Below, piece after piece: positions 26,971-37,885 of a stretch of 64,000 nucleotides of DNA. Where the stretch lies: the NCBI RefSeq assembly GCF_900110135.1, contig NZ_FOCO01000003.1, positions 1 through 64,000 on the forward strand, given 5' to 3'. Source of the stretch: Pseudorhodobacter antarcticus (GTDB taxonomy: Bacteria > Pseudomonadota > Alphaproteobacteria > Rhodobacterales > Rhodobacteraceae). The translations under genes were made by a program, and so were the position numbers. Under the pieces are notes generated by a model, which worked only from the letters and a program-made list of their open reading frames with translations, did no database searches and had not been told where the DNA came from. The stretch's first letter is position 1. The number at the start of each line of letters is the position of its first letter.

Positions 26971-28110
26971 GTGCTAGATGCCCAATTCGCCTTCCTGAAC
27001 ACCGCAGACCGCCTGAAATCCGTCTTGCGCGCCAACGACCTGTTGGACGGCACGCGGCCTGAAAACAGCGCCGAACATTCTTGGCACGTTGCCCTGTGGG
27101 CGCTGGTGTTTGCGCATGACGCGCCCAACGGCGCCGACATTCCCCGCGCCATCACCATGCTTTTGCTGCACGATCTGGTTGAAATTGATGCGGGCGATCA
27201 CCCTATCCATTTGCCCAACCCCGGCCAATCGCTGGCCGAGGCGCGCGCGGCCAAACGCCTCTTTGGCCTGCTGCCGCCCGCGCTCACCACCCTCACCTCC
27301 GATCTGTGGGCGGAATTTGAGGCGGGCGTGACCCCCACCGCCCGCTATGCCAAACAAATCGACCATGCCCAGCCGATGTTTCAGGCCCTTTGCGCCGCCA
27401 CACCGCGCCCCGATCATGTGCAAATCGTGCGCGACAATCTCGCCACGGGCCGCGCGCGCGACATGGCCACCCGCTGGCCCGCAGCCCATGCCGCAGCCCT
27501 CATGCGGCTTGATAACATCCGCCCAGAACCCTCTGATTTTGAACGCACCCTTGATTTTCTGAACCAAGCCGATCAGCTTAAATCAGTGAACCGCGCCACC
27601 ACGCTGTGCGACGGCTCCCGCTTTGAAAACTCTGCCGAACATTCATGGCACATCGCCCTTTACGCCCTGATCCTCGCCGATCAAGCAGGCGCAAACGTCG
27701 ACATCGCACACGTCATTCAAATGCTGTTGCTGCATGATCTGGTGGAAATCGACGTGGGCGATGTGCCAATCCATTCCGCAGGCGGCACCGCGCACAGCTC
27801 CGCCGATACACTCGCGGCCGAAGCAATTGCCGCAAAACGCATATTTTCCCTTTTTCCCAACCCTTTGGGCGACACTCTTCATGCCTTGTGGCAAGAGTTT
27901 GAGGGCAATCAAACCCCCAGCGCCCAATTTGCCAAATCACTGGACCGCGTGCAACCCGTGATGCAAAACATCCAATCGGGCGGCGGGTCGTGGATTGAAT
28001 ATAACGTCACATTTGCGCAACTCGAATCCCGCGTTGGCGATAAAATCGCGCGCGGTGCGCCCCAGCTTTGGCCCTATATCCGCGCCCGCGCCTTGCCGTT
28101 CTTCAAATAG
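26971..28110 (+). CDS. Tandem HD-domain protein (two YfbR/HDDC2-like phosphohydrolase domains)
   Basis: A 379-residue protein made of two similar halves. Each half begins FLN..D.LKSV.RA, then ENSAEHSWH, then LLLHDLVEID.GD (first half: H36, H67-D68; second half from about residue 190). These are the metal ligands of HD-domain 5'-deoxynucleotidases of the YfbR/HDDC2 group, and both copies keep them. Normal relatives carry one domain of about 190 residues, so this is an internal duplication or fusion. GTG 26971 is the only sensible start, 2 bp after the 88-aa gene. Nucleotide hydrolysis is inferred. Confidence 0.88.
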   Translation: MLDAQFAFLNTADRLKSVLRANDLLDGTRPENSAEHSWHVALWALVFAHDAPNGADIPRAITMLLLHDLVEIDAGDHPIHLPNPGQSLAEARAAKRLFGLLPPALTTLTSDLWAEFEAGVTPTARYAKQIDHAQPMFQALCAATPRPDHVQIVRDNLATGRARDMATRWPAAHAAALMRLDNIRPEPSDFERTLDFLNQADQLKSVNRATTLCDGSRFENSAEHSWHIALYALILADQAGANVDIAHVIQMLLLHDLVEIDVGDVPIHSAGGTAHSSADTLAAEAIAAKRIFSLFPNPLGDTLHALWQEFEGNQTPSAQFAKSLDRVQPVMQNIQSGGGSWIEYNVTFAQLESRVGDKIARGAPQLWPYIRARALPFFK

Positions 28111-28203
28111 ATCAAACGGTATACAATCGCATACCGCATCTTTCCAAACCTGCAAAAACCCGCTAAACCCGCGCCAAACCGAACCCATAAAAAGGCGTGA
28201 CAC

Positions 28204-29418
28204 ATGACTAAGATCAAAGTCGCAAATCCCGTGGTCGAACTCGACGGCGATGAAATGACCCGCATCATCTGGGATTTCATCAAACAAAAACTGATCCTGC
28301 CACATCTTGATATTGATCTGAAATATTACGATTTGGGCATGGAAAGCCGCGATGCGACCGATGACCAAATCACCATTGACGCGGCCCATGCCATCCAAAA
28401 ATACGGCGTCGGCATTAAATGCGCGACCATCACCCCCGATGAAGCGCGGGTGGAGGAGTTTGGCCTAAAACAGATGTGGCGCTCGCCCAATGGCACCATC
28501 CGCAACATTCTGGGCGGCGTTATTTTCCGCGAACCGATTATTTGCAAAAACGTGCCGCGCCTTGTGCCGGGCTGGACCCAACCGATCGTCGTGGGCCGCC
28601 ACGCGTTCGGCGACCAGTACCGCGCCACCGATTTCCGCTTTCCGGGGCCGGGCAAGTTGACAATCAAATTCGTCGGCACTGATGGCGAAGTCATTGAACG
28701 CGAAGTGTTTGATGCCCCTTCCGCCGGCGTCACCATGGCGATGTACAACCTTGATGACAGCATCATGGATTTCGCCCGCGCCAGCCTGAACTATGGCCTA
28801 ACCAAAGGTTGGCCGGTGTATCTGTCCACCAAAAACACCATCCTCAAGGCCTATGATGGCCGCTTCAAGGATTTGTTCCAACAGGTTTATGACACGGAAT
28901 TTGCTGATAAATTCGACGCGGCGGGCATCACCTACCAGCACCGTTTGATCGATGATATGGTGGCATCGGCGATGAAATGGTCTGGCGGTTACGTTTGGGC
29001 CTGCAAAAACTATGACGGCGATGTGCAGTCCGATACCGTGGCCCAAGGGTTCGGCTCGCTTGGCCTGATGACCTCCATCCTCATGTCGCCCGATGGCCAA
29101 GTGGTGGAGGCGGAGGCCGCGCACGGCACCGTCACCCGCCATTACCGCCAACATCAGGCAGGCAAAGAAACCTCCACCAATTCCATAGCGTCCATTTTTG
29201 CGTGGACAGGCGGCCTGAAACACCGCGCCAAACTGGACAATAACGCAGAATTGGCGCAATTCGCCGCCACCTTGGAACAGGTTACCGTGCAATGTGTGGA
29301 GGATGGTCACATGACCAAAGACCTTGCGCTGCTGGTTGGTCCCGATCAAAAATGGCTAACCACGATCGGATATCTGGAAAAAGTGGCGCAATATCTCGAC
29401 AAGGCGATGAAACCCTAA
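28204..29418 (+). CDS. icd: NADP-dependent isocitrate dehydrogenase (dimeric, eukaryote-like type)
   Basis: A 404-residue TCA-cycle enzyme converting isocitrate to 2-oxoglutarate with NADP+. It belongs to the type II branch that includes mitochondrial [26 protein letters not shown], then the substrate serine region [12 protein letters not shown] and [15 protein letters not shown]-like [15 protein letters not shown]. The C-terminal NADP-binding stretch is [20 protein letters not shown]. Length is standard. The ribosome binding site AAGG is 9-10 bp before the ATG. It stands alone; a hairpin element follows between it and the convergent methyltransferase. Confidence 0.97.
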   Translation: MTKIKVANPVVELDGDEMTRIIWDFIKQKLILPHLDIDLKYYDLGMESRDATDDQITIDAAHAIQKYGVGIKCATITPDEARVEEFGLKQMWRSPNGTIRNILGGVIFREPIICKNVPRLVPGWTQPIVVGRHAFGDQYRATDFRFPGPGKLTIKFVGTDGEVIEREVFDAPSAGVTMAMYNLDDSIMDFARASLNYGLTKGWPVYLSTKNTILKAYDGRFKDLFQQVYDTEFADKFDAAGITYQHRLIDDMVASAMKWSGGYVWACKNYDGDVQSDTVAQGFGSLGLMTSILMSPDGQVVEAEAAHGTVTRHYRQHQAGKETSTNSIASIFAWTGGLKHRAKLDNNAELAQFAATLEQVTVQCVEDGHMTKDLALLVGPDQKWLTTIGYLEKVAQYLDKAMKP

Positions 29419-29422
29419 CCAA

Positions 29423-29468
29423 TTCGTCTTGGCTTAAATACCTAACGCTGGGGGGCACAAAGCCCCCC
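29423..29468 (-). terminator. 3'-end element between icd and the FkbM gene: hairpin plus AGGTATTT tail
   Basis: Read on the minus strand, after the methyltransferase stop a GGGGGGC-TTTGT-GCCCCCC hairpin (29450-29468) is followed by AGGTATTTAAGCCAAGACG, ending at 29423. Orientation and tail match the elements after cysS and after the YheS-like gene. It also separates the convergent icd transcript. Confidence 0.6.
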
Positions 29469-29481
29469 CGGCGCGCGCGCC

Positions 29482-30279
29482 TTAAACCGCCACCCGGAAT
29501 AAAAAGTCATTGCGCGCCAACCGCTCGGCGGCATAGCCAAACCCAGCCAAATACGCCGCAGTCTCGTCAAACGCTGCGTCTTTTTGCAGCAATTCGACCC
29601 AAATCGCCGGGTGGCGCGCCGCGAGTATCCCCGCCGCCCCTTGCAAAACCGGGATTTGCATCCCCTCCACGTCAATCTTGATCAGGTCCAGCGCCGCCAC
29701 CTCTGTAGCACTCAAAACCGCGTCCAAAGCCAGCATCGGCACCGTGCCCGCAGCATCTGCGACAAAGGATGTGCCACCCAAATTGCGCACATTGAACGCC
29801 GCCAGCGCCCCCATCCCCGCCTGCGCCCCCACCAAAGCGTTATGCGCCACCACGCGGTCGCCCAACCCGTTCAGCGCGATATTGGCCTGCAAAACCGCGT
29901 GGCAATGGCGCTGCGGCTCGAACGCAATCACCTGCCCCGCCCCCATCATAACGCCAAAATAAACAGTATGATTGCCAATATTCGCGCCCACATCACAAAC
30001 CACCGACCCCGGCCCCACAATCCCCAACGCCTGCACGCGCGCCAAAATCTTGGCCTCATAAAACCCGCGGGTCTGCAAAATCACGCCTTGCACAAAGTCA
30101 TCCACCGCGTCCGGCAGGCTCATCGCGATCCGCGCCATGCCCCCCGCGTTGAACCGCAAAATATGCCCATCCTCCAGCAACGCGACCCGGCTTAAATGCA
30201 CCTGCTGCGTCATCACCCGCAGCAATTGCCCCATCACCTCGCGCGCGCCACCCGCATCCTCGACTGGCATTTTCGCCAT
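29482..30279 (-). CDS. FkbM-family SAM-dependent methyltransferase
   Basis: A 265-residue FkbM-type enzyme with SAM loop CDVGANIGNH (95-104), acidic ribose position AFEPQ and the family motif LIKIDVEGMQ. The N-terminal 75 residues (VHLSRVALLEDGHILRF..) form an extension over the core. ATG 30279 was chosen because GAGG lies 8 bp upstream; an earlier start at 30303 is possible. It is the second FkbM gene in this window and shares about the same core with the one in the suf operon, but it sits alone. Substrate unknown. Confidence 0.87.
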   Translation of the reverse strand: MAKMPVEDAGGAREVMGQLLRVMTQQVHLSRVALLEDGHILRFNAGGMARIAMSLPDAVDDFVQGVILQTRGFYEAKILARVQALGIVGPGSVVCDVGANIGNHTVYFGVMMGAGQVIAFEPQRHCHAVLQANIALNGLGDRVVAHNALVGAQAGMGALAAFNVRNLGGTSFVADAAGTVPMLALDAVLSATEVAALDLIKIDVEGMQIPVLQGAAGILAARHPAIWVELLQKDAAFDETAAYLAGFGYAAERLARNDFLFRVAV

Positions 30280-30436
30280 AAATCCATCCTCAACTGCACC
30301 CAAAAACGCTACATCTTTGCAGCCCCGCGCGCAAACCCCCTAAAAATAGCGCAAGCCGCAAGGTTCCTCTGGCCTTTCCCGCCAACCTGCGTTACCTGCG
30401 CCCCAACCCTAATGAACTGAAAAAGAGATATCTCCG

Positions 30437-32254
30437 ATGGAGCTTCGTAACATTGCCATCATCGCCCACGTCGACCATGGCAAAACCACATTGGTCGATG
30501 AGCTGCTGAAACAATCCGGCACCTACCGCGACAACCAATCCACCACCGAACGCGCGATGGACAGCAATGACATCGAACGCGAACGCGGCATCACCATTCT
30601 GGCCAAAGCGACCAGCGTGGAATGGGGCGGCATGCGCATCAACATCGTCGACACCCCCGGCCACGCCGATTTCGGTGGCGAGGTGGAACGCATCCTGTCG
30701 ATGGTGGACGGCGTTTGCCTGCTGGTGGACGCGGCCGAGGGCCCGATGCCCCAAACCAAATTCGTGCTGGCCAAAGCGCTGGCACTGGGCCTGCGCCCCA
30801 TCGTCGTGTTGAACAAAGTCGACAAGCATGACGCCGAACCTGACCGCGCACTGGACGAATGTTTCGATCTGTTCGCCAACTTGGGCGCAGATGACAAACA
30901 ACTCGACTTCCCGCATCTTTACGCCTCGGGCCGCTCCGGCTGGGCCGATACCGAACTCGACGGGCCCCGCAAAGACCTGAACGCGCTATTCGATCTGATC
31001 GTAAAGCACGTTCCTGCCCCCGCGCAGGTCGCCCAAGCGAATGAACCGTTCAAAATGCTGGCCACCACCCTGTCCGCCGACCCGTTCATCGGCCGCATCC
31101 TGACAGGCCGTGTCGAATCTGGCACACTGAAAATGGGCACGCAAATCAAGGCCTTGTCGCGTACGGGCGAAAAGATTGAACAGTTCCGCGTCACCAAAAT
31201 CCTCGCCTTCCGTGGTCTGAGCCAGCAACCGATTGAGGAGGCCGTCGCAGGCGACATCGTCACCATCGCGGGCATGACCAAGGCGACCGTGGCCGATACC
31301 CTCTGCGATCTGGCCGTTGACGAAGCGATTGAAGCGCAGCCCATTGATCCGCCCACAATCACCGTGACCTTTGGCATCAACGACAGCCCGTTGGCGGGCA
31401 AAGATGGCACCAAAGTCCAATCGCGCATCATCCGCAAACGTCTGATGGATGAGGCCGAAACCAACGTAGCCATTAAAATCGCCGACACAGCGGGCGGTGA
31501 AGCGTTCGAAGTGTCGGGTCGTGGCGAACTCCAGATGGGTGTGTTGATCGAAAACATGCGCCGCGAAGGGTTTGAATTGTCAATCTCGCGCCCCCGCGTG
31601 ATCTTCAAAGACGAAGGCGGCGTGCGGATGGAGCCTGTTGAGGAAGTCACCATCGACGTGGATGATGAATATTCCGGCGCTGTGATCGAAAAAATCACGG
31701 GCGAACGCAAAGGCGATTTGCTGGAAATGAAACCCGCCGGCGTGGGCAAAACCCGCATCGTCGCCCATGTCCCTTCGCGCGGTCTGATCGGCTATCACGG
31801 CCAGTTTTTGACCGACACCCGCGGCACCGGCGTTCTGAACCGCCTGTTCCACTCCTGGACTCCGCACAAAGGCCCAATTCAGGGCCGGCGTCAGGGCGTT
31901 TTGATCTCGATGGAAAACGGCACTTCGGTATCCTACGCGTTGTGGAAGCTGGAAGATCGCGGTAAATTCTTCATCGGCGCGCAAGAAGCAGTGTATCAGG
32001 GCATGATCCTTGGCGAACATTCGCGCGACAATGATCTGGAGATTAACCCGCTGAAAGGCAAACAGCTGACCAACGTGCGCGCCAGCGGCACGGACGAAGC
32101 GGTGCGCCTGACAACCCCGGTGCGCATGTCGCTGGAGGAATCCATCGCCTATATCGCCGATGATGAATTGGTCGAAGTCACGCCCAAAAACATCCGGCTA
32201 CGCAAACGCTTCCTCGACCCGCATGAACGCAAGCGTCAGTCGAAATCAGCCTGA
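30437..32254 (+). CDS. typA: Translational GTPase TypA/BipA
   Basis: A 605-residue ribosome-associated GTPase involved in 50S assembly and stress growth. G1 is [10 protein letters not shown]3 [15 protein letters not shown]4 NKVDK. The switch I segment [13 protein letters not shown] and the C-terminal TypA-specific domain (from about 485, [17 protein letters not shown], then [12 protein letters not shown]-like [11 protein letters not shown]) are in place. Length is standard. The ribosome binding site GAGA is near the ATG. A strong terminator follows. Confidence 0.98.
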   Translation: MELRNIAIIAHVDHGKTTLVDELLKQSGTYRDNQSTTERAMDSNDIERERGITILAKATSVEWGGMRINIVDTPGHADFGGEVERILSMVDGVCLLVDAAEGPMPQTKFVLAKALALGLRPIVVLNKVDKHDAEPDRALDECFDLFANLGADDKQLDFPHLYASGRSGWADTELDGPRKDLNALFDLIVKHVPAPAQVAQANEPFKMLATTLSADPFIGRILTGRVESGTLKMGTQIKALSRTGEKIEQFRVTKILAFRGLSQQPIEEAVAGDIVTIAGMTKATVADTLCDLAVDEAIEAQPIDPPTITVTFGINDSPLAGKDGTKVQSRIIRKRLMDEAETNVAIKIADTAGGEAFEVSGRGELQMGVLIENMRREGFELSISRPRVIFKDEGGVRMEPVEEVTIDVDDEYSGAVIEKITGERKGDLLEMKPAGVGKTRIVAHVPSRGLIGYHGQFLTDTRGTGVLNRLFHSWTPHKGPIQGRRQGVLISMENGTSVSYALWKLEDRGKFFIGAQEAVYQGMILGEHSRDNDLEINPLKGKQLTNVRASGTDEAVRLTTPVRMSLEESIAYIADDELVEVTPKNIRLRKRFLDPHERKRQSKSA

Positions 32255-32260
32255 ATTGGA

Positions 32261-32287
32261 AAAGCCCGCAGCGATGCGGGCTTTTTT
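32261..32287 (+). terminator. Intrinsic terminator of typA
   Basis: AAAGCCCGCA-GCGA-TGCGGGCTTTTTT: a 9-10 bp perfect stem with a tetraloop and six U, 7 bp after the typA stop codon. Confidence 0.95.
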
Positions 32288-32299
32288 AGGGGCGATCAA

Positions 32300-32713
32300 T
32301 TAATTCGTCCGTGACGGCTCCGCTGAATTGTTGCAAAACAGCGCGACTTTGTTGCCCTGCGGGTCGCGCAAATAGCCCACATAAAACCCAGCACTATAAG
32401 CGGGCCGAAATCCCGGCGCGCCTTCATCGCTGCCACCCGCCGCAACCGCTGCGGCGTGCATCGCGCGCACGGCTTGTTGGCTGGGCACTTCAAACGCGAC
32501 CATCGCGCCATTCCCCGCAGACGCAGCATCTCCATCGAGCGGCGGTTTGACGTAAAAATCAGCGGGCAGATAGCGATTGTCGCCCGCCGGAACCGAAAAA
32601 CTCAAACCTGCGTCCGACTCCGATAATACGAAACCAAGCTTGGGTAAAAACGCGGAATAAAACGTCTTTGCGCGCGCGATGTCATCAGCACCAACAGTGA
32701 CATAGCCGATCAT
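32300..32713 (-). CDS. VOC-family (glyoxalase/bleomycin-resistance fold) protein
   Basis: A 137-residue paired βαβββ protein. It starts MIGYVTVGADDIARAKTFYSAFLPKLGF and ends with YVGYLRDPQGNKVALFC, as in the small VOC proteins of proteobacteria. Metal-ligand positions seem partly present (the terminal E/H is replaced by N-K), so an enzymatic or binding role cannot be assigned. It is probably co-transcribed after the amidotransferase (36 bp gap). Confidence 0.85.
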   Translation of the reverse strand: MIGYVTVGADDIARAKTFYSAFLPKLGFVLSESDAGLSFSVPAGDNRYLPADFYVKPPLDGDAASAGNGAMVAFEVPSQQAVRAMHAAAVAAGGSDEGAPGFRPAYSAGFYVGYLRDPQGNKVALFCNNSAEPSRTN

Positions 32714-32749
32714 TTAATTTTCCTTTATACAAACGAAATCGAGGGCCCC

Positions 32750-33544
32750 TCACGCCGCCACCGCCACCCGCCCTGGCTCAAACGGCTGCATCGCCACACT
32801 CTCCCCATCGAACGTGCAAAACATCCCCGGCGGCACCAATTGCCAATCGGTCTCGTCCGTCTCCAATGGCTCGGACACCACGGCGCGGCCCTGATGCGTG
32901 TCGGACCAGCGGTGGTACAGCGTTGGCGCTTTATTATCGGTGGCATAGCGCACGGCGTACAGTTTTTTGCCGTCCGAAAACGCCGCCGTCATTCGAATAT
33001 GCGGCGATGTTCCGCGCGCACGGCTCAGCGCCTCAAACCGCGCGGTGGACCGTTCCAACGCACCGCAAGGGTCCGCGTCCATCCCCTCCGACAGGGCCAC
33101 CAAAAACAGCGCCTCACTGTCGGTCGCCCCGCGCCGTTCGCCATAAAACGCGTCCGGTATCATCATATCTCCCGCGCGGCGGAAATGTTCAAACCCGCCA
33201 ACCTGCCCATTGTGCATGAACGACCATTGCTTGCTGGTGAACGGATGGCAATTGTTGCGGCTGGTCGCCGTGCCCGTCGAGGCCCGCACATGGGACAAAA
33301 ACAGCCCCGACCGGACCTGCTGCACCAAGCTTTTCAAATTGCAATCAGACCAAGCTGGCGACACATCGCGGTACTGCCCCGGCTCGTCGCGCCCGTCATA
33401 CCACGCCAGCCCAAACCCATCCGCATTGATCGCCGATTTACATTCGGTCGCACAATGGCTTTGGTGAATTAACGAATGGCGGGGGCGGCTGACCACCTCC
33501 TCCAGAAAAATCGGTTTGCCAATATAGGCGGCCCAACGGCACAT
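32750..33544 (-). CDS. Class II glutamine amidotransferase (EgtC/YafJ-like)
   Basis: A 264-residue Ntn-type amidotransferase. The catalytic cysteine is C2, directly after the initiator Met (MCRWAAYIGKPIFLEE). Further motifs are ADGFGLAWYDGRDEPG, HVRASTGTATSRNNCHPF and FMHNGQVGGF, the glutaminase set of the GATase_4 family. ATG 33544 is fixed by the need for Cys at position 2; the frame is open 12 codons further. Relatives include EgtC of ergothioneine synthesis and YafJ, but no egt gene is nearby, so the substrate is unassigned. Confidence 0.92.
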   Translation of the reverse strand: MCRWAAYIGKPIFLEEVVSRPRHSLIHQSHCATECKSAINADGFGLAWYDGRDEPGQYRDVSPAWSDCNLKSLVQQVRSGLFLSHVRASTGTATSRNNCHPFTSKQWSFMHNGQVGGFEHFRRAGDMMIPDAFYGERRGATDSEALFLVALSEGMDADPCGALERSTARFEALSRARGTSPHIRMTAAFSDGKKLYAVRYATDNKAPTLYHRWSDTHQGRAVVSEPLETDETDWQLVPPGMFCTFDGESVAMQPFEPGRVAVAA

Positions 33545-33649
33545 ATCACACCCTTCCTGCCACGCGCGGTCTGTCGCCACGCTATGCTGCCAGCATATCG
33601 CAAAGGAAGTGTTGACAGAAGGGGGAGAATTTCGCGCGATCCAAATATT

Positions 33650-33684
33650 AAAAAAGGGTAAAGGGAAAACACCTTTACCCCTTA
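33650..33684 (-). terminator. Intrinsic terminator after the DUF1330 gene
   Basis: On the minus strand: AAGGGGTAAAGG, loop TGTTTTC, CCTTTACCCTTTTTT. A stem of about 11 bp with a run of U, 40 bp after the last stop of the alaS-DUF1330 unit. Confidence 0.85.
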
Positions 33685-33724
33685 AATCAATGGCTTAGTC
33701 GCCGCATCGCGCGCGATGCGCAGG

Positions 33725-34015
33725 CTACTCTGCCTCCTCCAGCACCATCAAATCGCGAATGCTGGCCCCTTTCGCATGGGCCAGCGCCGCCTGATATTCC
33801 GCCGAGCGGTAGCAGGCCACCCCCGCCTCTAGGCTCGGAAACCGCGCCACCACGTTGCGGGGCCGATCATTCCCCTCCAGCTGCACATACCGACCGCCGC
33901 GCGCCAAAAACACGCCGCCATGCGCCAAAATTGCAGGGCCAGCAAGGGCCGCATATTTCGCGTAAGCCTCCGCATCCGTCACCTCAACATGGGCAATCCA
34001 AAGGGCTGTCAGCAT
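33725..34015 (-). CDS. DUF1330 family protein
   Basis: A 96-residue ferredoxin-like (dimeric alpha-beta barrel) protein. Recognisable segments are LWIAHVEVTDAEAYAKYAALA, ILAHGGVFLARGGRYVQLEG and VVARFPSLEAGVACYRSAEYQAAL, the DUF1330 pattern. The function is unknown. Its start codon follows the alaS stop without a gap (TAAATG), and GGAGGGG lies inside the alaS end, so the two are translated together. Confidence 0.9.
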   Translation of the reverse strand: MLTALWIAHVEVTDAEAYAKYAALAGPAILAHGGVFLARGGRYVQLEGNDRPRNVVARFPSLEAGVACYRSAEYQAALAHAKGASIRDLMVLEEAE

Positions 34016-36673
34016 TTATTTCCCCTCCAAAATTGCTTCCACGGCGGCAATCGCAGCGTCCGCGCCCGCAATATCCGCGCCGCCCGCCTGCGCCATATCA
34101 GGCCGCCCGCCGCCGCCTTTGCCACCAAGGGCTGCCGCCGCCACTTTGACCAAATCGACCGCCGAAAGGGTCGCGGTCAAATCATCCGTCACCCCTGCCG
34201 CCACCGCAGGTTTGGCCCCAGTATCAGCGATCAAAACCACCGCACCCGACCCAATCCGCGCTTTCATCTCATCAATCAGCGCTGGCAAATCCTTGCCCGA
34301 AACCCCGGTCAACACCTGCGCAATCAGTTTGATGCCGCCAATTTCCTTCACCTCCGGCCCAGCAGCCGACCCGCCCATCGCCAGCTCGCGGCGCAGCTGC
34401 GCCACTTCATTTTCCAGCTTGCGACGCTCCTCTTGCAAGGTTTTCACCCGTCCGGGCAAGTCCGCCGGGACCGACTTCATCAAACTTGCGACATCATTCA
34501 AATGCCCCAGCTGTTCCTTCAAATAGGCCAGCGCCCCTGCCCCGGTCAGCGCCTCAATCCGCCGCACCCCGGCCGAGGATGCGCTGTCGCCCAGCAGAAT
34601 AAACAGCCCAATTTCGCCCAATTGGCCCACATGGGTGCCGCCGCACAGTTCCAGCGAATAGGTCCGCCCATCGGCCCCTTTGCCAGACCCGTCAAGCAGC
34701 CCCATCGAAACCACCCGCACCTCATCGCCGTATTTTTCCCCAAACAAGGCTTGCGCGCCCAAAGCGCGGGCATCATCCGGCGTCATAATCCGCGTGGAAA
34801 CAAGGCTGTTTTGGCGAATATACGCGTTCACCTCCGCCTCTACCTGCGCAAGTTCCGGCGCAGACAGACCTTGCCCGTGGCTGAAATCGAACCGCAAACG
34901 GTCCGCCGCATTCAAGGACCCACGCTGTGCCACATGATCGCCCAAGGCGCGGCGCAGCGCCTCGTGCAGCAAATGCGTTGCGGAATGGTTCGCTTGGATT
35001 GCCGCGCGGTGCGCAGGATCGACCGTCAACGTGGCCCCTTGCCCCGCCGAAATTTCGCCCTGCGTCACCTCTGCGATGTGAATGAACAAGCCTTGGCTTT
35101 TCTTGGTGTCGGTAATTTTTGCAGCACCGGTTGCGGTGGTCAAAATGCCCTGATCACCAATTTGCCCGCCCGATTCCGCATAAAACGGCGTCTGATTCAG
35201 AATGATTTGCACCGACTGGCCCGTGGCAGTTTTCGGCACCGCGGCCCCCGATTGCACCAAGGCAAGCACCTGACCTTCGGCAATTTGCGTATCATAGCCC
35301 AGAAATTCCGTGGCCCCATGCGCTTCGGCCAGATCATACCAAATCGCAGCATCCTTGGTTTCACCCGAGCCAGACCAACTTGCCCGCGCTTTGGTCTTTT
35401 GTTCGGCCATCGCCGCCTCAAACCCGGCGGTATCGACTGCGCGGCCTTGTTCGCGCAGCGCATCTTGGGTCAAATCCAGCGGGAACCCGTAAGTATCATA
35501 CAGCTTGAACGCGGCTGCGCCCGGCAGGTTTGCCCCTTCGGGAATTTTTGACAGCTCATCATCCAGCAGCTTCAAACCGCGATCAAGCGTCTGGCGGAAT
35601 CGGGTTTCTTCCAGCCGTAGCGTCTCCTCAATCATGGCTTGGGCGCGGGTCAATTCAGGGTAAGCGCCGCCCATTTGGCGCACCAAAGCAGGGACCAAAC
35701 GGTGCATCACAGGGTCTTGCGCGCCCAATTGATGCGCGTGGCGCATGGCCCGGCGCATGATGCGGCGCAACACATAACCACGCCCCTCATTCGAGGGCAT
35801 CACGCCATCGGCGATCAAAAAGGAGGTGGAGCGCAGATGGTCGGCAATGACGCGGTGGTGGGTTTTGCCCGGACCATCGGGATCGGAGCTGGTGGCATGG
35901 GCCGACGCCTCAATCAAACTGCGCATCAAGTCGGTGTCGTAATTGTCGTGCTTGCCTTGCAACAGCGCGCCAATCCGTTCCAACCCCATGCCCGTGTCGA
36001 TGCTTTGTTTTGGCAACGGCGTCATGGAACCATCGGCATGCTGTTCGTTTTGCATGAACACGAGGTTCCAGATTTCGATAAAGCGATCCCCATCTTGATC
36101 CGGCGAACCCGGCGGGCCACCCCAGATTTTGTCGCCGTGATCAAAGAAAATCTCGGTACACGGCCCGCAAGGTCCGGTTGGTCCCATGCGCCAGAAATTG
36201 TCATCATTGTCGATGCGGATGATGCGGTCATCACTTAGGCCGGCCACCTTTTTCCAAAGGTTCGCCGCCTCATCATCGGTGTGATAGACGGTCACCAAAA
36301 GCTTGTCTTTGGGAATGTCAAAATCGCGGGTCAAAAGTTCCCAAGCATATGGGATTGCGTCAGATTTGAAATAATCGCCAAAGCTGAAATTGCCCAGCAT
36401 TTCAAAAAATGTATGGTGGCGGGCAGTGTAGCCGACGTTATCAAGATCATTATGCTTGCCACCCGCGCGCACACATTTCTGGGCTGTCGTGGCACGGACG
36501 TAATCGCGCTGTTCCACCCCGGTAAAACAGTTCTTGAACTGCACCATGCCCGAATTGGCAAACATCAAGGTTGGGTCATTGCGCGGCACCAAAGGGCTGC
36601 TGTCCACAATGCGGTGCCCGTTGCGGTCAAAATAATTCAAAAACGTTGTGCGGATTTCGTTTAGCGATGGCAT
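34016..36673 (-). CDS. alaS: Alanyl-tRNA synthetase
   Basis: An 885-residue class II synthetase with editing. The catalytic core opens [15 protein letters not shown], followed by [15 protein letters not shown] and the [17 protein letters not shown] motif. The editing domain carries [11 protein letters not shown] (HxxxH) and CGGTHV, and the C-terminal oligomerisation domain ends in the Gly-rich [17 protein letters not shown] 36673 is the family start; the frame is open 28 codons upstream. Length is standard. It is followed without gap by DUF1330. Confidence 0.98.
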   Translation of the reverse strand: MPSLNEIRTTFLNYFDRNGHRIVDSSPLVPRNDPTLMFANSGMVQFKNCFTGVEQRDYVRATTAQKCVRAGGKHNDLDNVGYTARHHTFFEMLGNFSFGDYFKSDAIPYAWELLTRDFDIPKDKLLVTVYHTDDEAANLWKKVAGLSDDRIIRIDNDDNFWRMGPTGPCGPCTEIFFDHGDKIWGGPPGSPDQDGDRFIEIWNLVFMQNEQHADGSMTPLPKQSIDTGMGLERIGALLQGKHDNYDTDLMRSLIEASAHATSSDPDGPGKTHHRVIADHLRSTSFLIADGVMPSNEGRGYVLRRIMRRAMRHAHQLGAQDPVMHRLVPALVRQMGGAYPELTRAQAMIEETLRLEETRFRQTLDRGLKLLDDELSKIPEGANLPGAAAFKLYDTYGFPLDLTQDALREQGRAVDTAGFEAAMAEQKTKARASWSGSGETKDAAIWYDLAEAHGATEFLGYDTQIAEGQVLALVQSGAAVPKTATGQSVQIILNQTPFYAESGGQIGDQGILTTATGAAKITDTKKSQGLFIHIAEVTQGEISAGQGATLTVDPAHRAAIQANHSATHLLHEALRRALGDHVAQRGSLNAADRLRFDFSHGQGLSAPELAQVEAEVNAYIRQNSLVSTRIMTPDDARALGAQALFGEKYGDEVRVVSMGLLDGSGKGADGRTYSLELCGGTHVGQLGEIGLFILLGDSASSAGVRRIEALTGAGALAYLKEQLGHLNDVASLMKSVPADLPGRVKTLQEERRKLENEVAQLRRELAMGGSAAGPEVKEIGGIKLIAQVLTGVSGKDLPALIDEMKARIGSGAVVLIADTGAKPAVAAGVTDDLTATLSAVDLVKVAAAALGGKGGGGRPDMAQAGGADIAGADAAIAAVEAILEGK

Positions 36674-36764
36674 GAGGCGGCCCCTTGTCCAGCAAATTGC
36701 AGGTTGCATTTCATTTAGCGGGCCAAAGGCGCGGTGTCCACTGTCGCGGTGGCGCAAAAGAAAA

Positions 36765-36785
36765 GGCCGGGAGCGTGTCCCGGCC
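36765..36785 (-). terminator. Intrinsic terminator of recA
   Basis: On the minus strand GGCCGGGA-CACGC-TCCCGGCC is followed by TTTTCTTTTG. The 8-bp GC stem lies 27 bp after the recA stop. Confidence 0.9.
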
Positions 36786-36811
36786 GATGATCTTGCTATT
36801 TGGCGGTCGTT

Positions 36812-37885
36812 TCATTCGTCCAGCACGGGATCGCTGGTGCCGGATTCGTCCATGTGAAAATCAAGCCCATGCGAGGCGCGAATTTTATCCTCTATCTCTT
36901 GGGCGACACCTGGGTTTGATTTCAGGAATTGTTTTGCGTTTTCGCGGCCTTGGCCGATCCGCTCATCCCCATAAGAATACCAAGAGCCCGACTTTTCAAC
37001 CACGCCAGCCTTCACACCAAGATCGACCAACTCCCCAGTTTTGGAGATGCCTTCACCATACATGATGTCAAATTCGACCTGTTTGAAGGGCGGGGCAACC
37101 TTGTTTTTCACAACCTTAACGCGGGTTGAGTTGCCAACAACTTCGTCTCTGTCTTTGATAGCACCGATGCGACGGATATCCAAGCGCACAGACGCATAGA
37201 ATTTCAAAGCATTGCCGCCCGTCGTGGTTTCCGGGCTACCAAACATCACACCAATCTTCATCCGGATCTGGTTGATGAAAATCACCATACAATTACTGCG
37301 ACCGATGGATGCTGTCAATTTACGCATGGCTTGGCTCATCAAACGGGCTTGCGAACCCATTTGCATGTCGCCCATATCCCCTTCGATTTCAGATTTTGGC
37401 ACCAATGCCGCCACAGAATCGACAACGATAATGCTTACCGCGCCTGAACGAACCAGGGTGTCCACAATCTCCAGCGCTTGTTCACCCGTATCTGGCTGGC
37501 TGATCAACAGCTCATCAAGGTTAACGCCAAGTTTCTTTGCATATTGCGGGTCAAGCGCATGCTCTGCATCGACGAACGCACAAACGCCGCCTTTCTTCTG
37601 CATTTCGGCCAGAACATGCAGCGTAAGGGTGGTTTTTCCCGAACTTTCAGGGCCATAAATTTCGATAATCCGGCCTTGCGGCAAGCCGCCAATCCCCAGC
37701 GCGATGTCAAGGCCAAGCGACCCTGTCGATGTCGCTTCAACATCCATGACAGCGTTTTCAGACCCCAGCTTCATGATTGAGCCTTTGCCGAATTGCCGTT
37801 CAATCTGCGCCAAGGCGCTTTCCAGCGCTTTTGCCTTATCCATCTCGCGTTTTCCGTTCAGATCCAAAAGGTTTGCCGTTGCCAT
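36812..37885 (-). CDS. recA: Recombinase RecA
   Basis: A 357-residue DNA strand-exchange protein and LexA co-protease. It has Walker [10 protein letters not shown], the MAW segment near [31 protein letters not shown], loop L1 [23 protein letters not shown] and loop L2 [23 protein letters not shown]. Length and ends are normal. A consensus alphaproteobacterial SOS box lies 53-67 bp upstream of the start (37938-37952), so LexA control is expected. A terminator follows. Confidence 0.99.
   Translation of the reverse strand: MATANLLDLNGKREMDKAKALESALAQIERQFGKGSIMKLGSENAVMDVEATSTGSLGLDIALGIGGLPQGRIIEIYGPESSGKTTLTLHVLAEMQKKGGVCAFVDAEHALDPQYAKKLGVNLDELLISQPDTGEQALEIVDTLVRSGAVSIIVVDSVAALVPKSEIEGDMGDMQMGSQARLMSQAMRKLTASIGRSNCMVIFINQIRMKIGVMFGSPETTTGGNALKFYASVRLDIRRIGAIKDRDEVVGNSTRVKVVKNKVAPPFKQVEFDIMYGEGISKTGELVDLGVKAGVVEKSGSWYSYGDERIGQGRENAKQFLKSNPGVAQEIEDKIRASHGLDFHMDESGTSDPVLDE

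Noticed and set aside
33920-35551. 543-codon open frame on the plus strand
   Set aside because: Antisense to alaS; no ribosome binding site and Arg/His/Gln-rich shadow composition.
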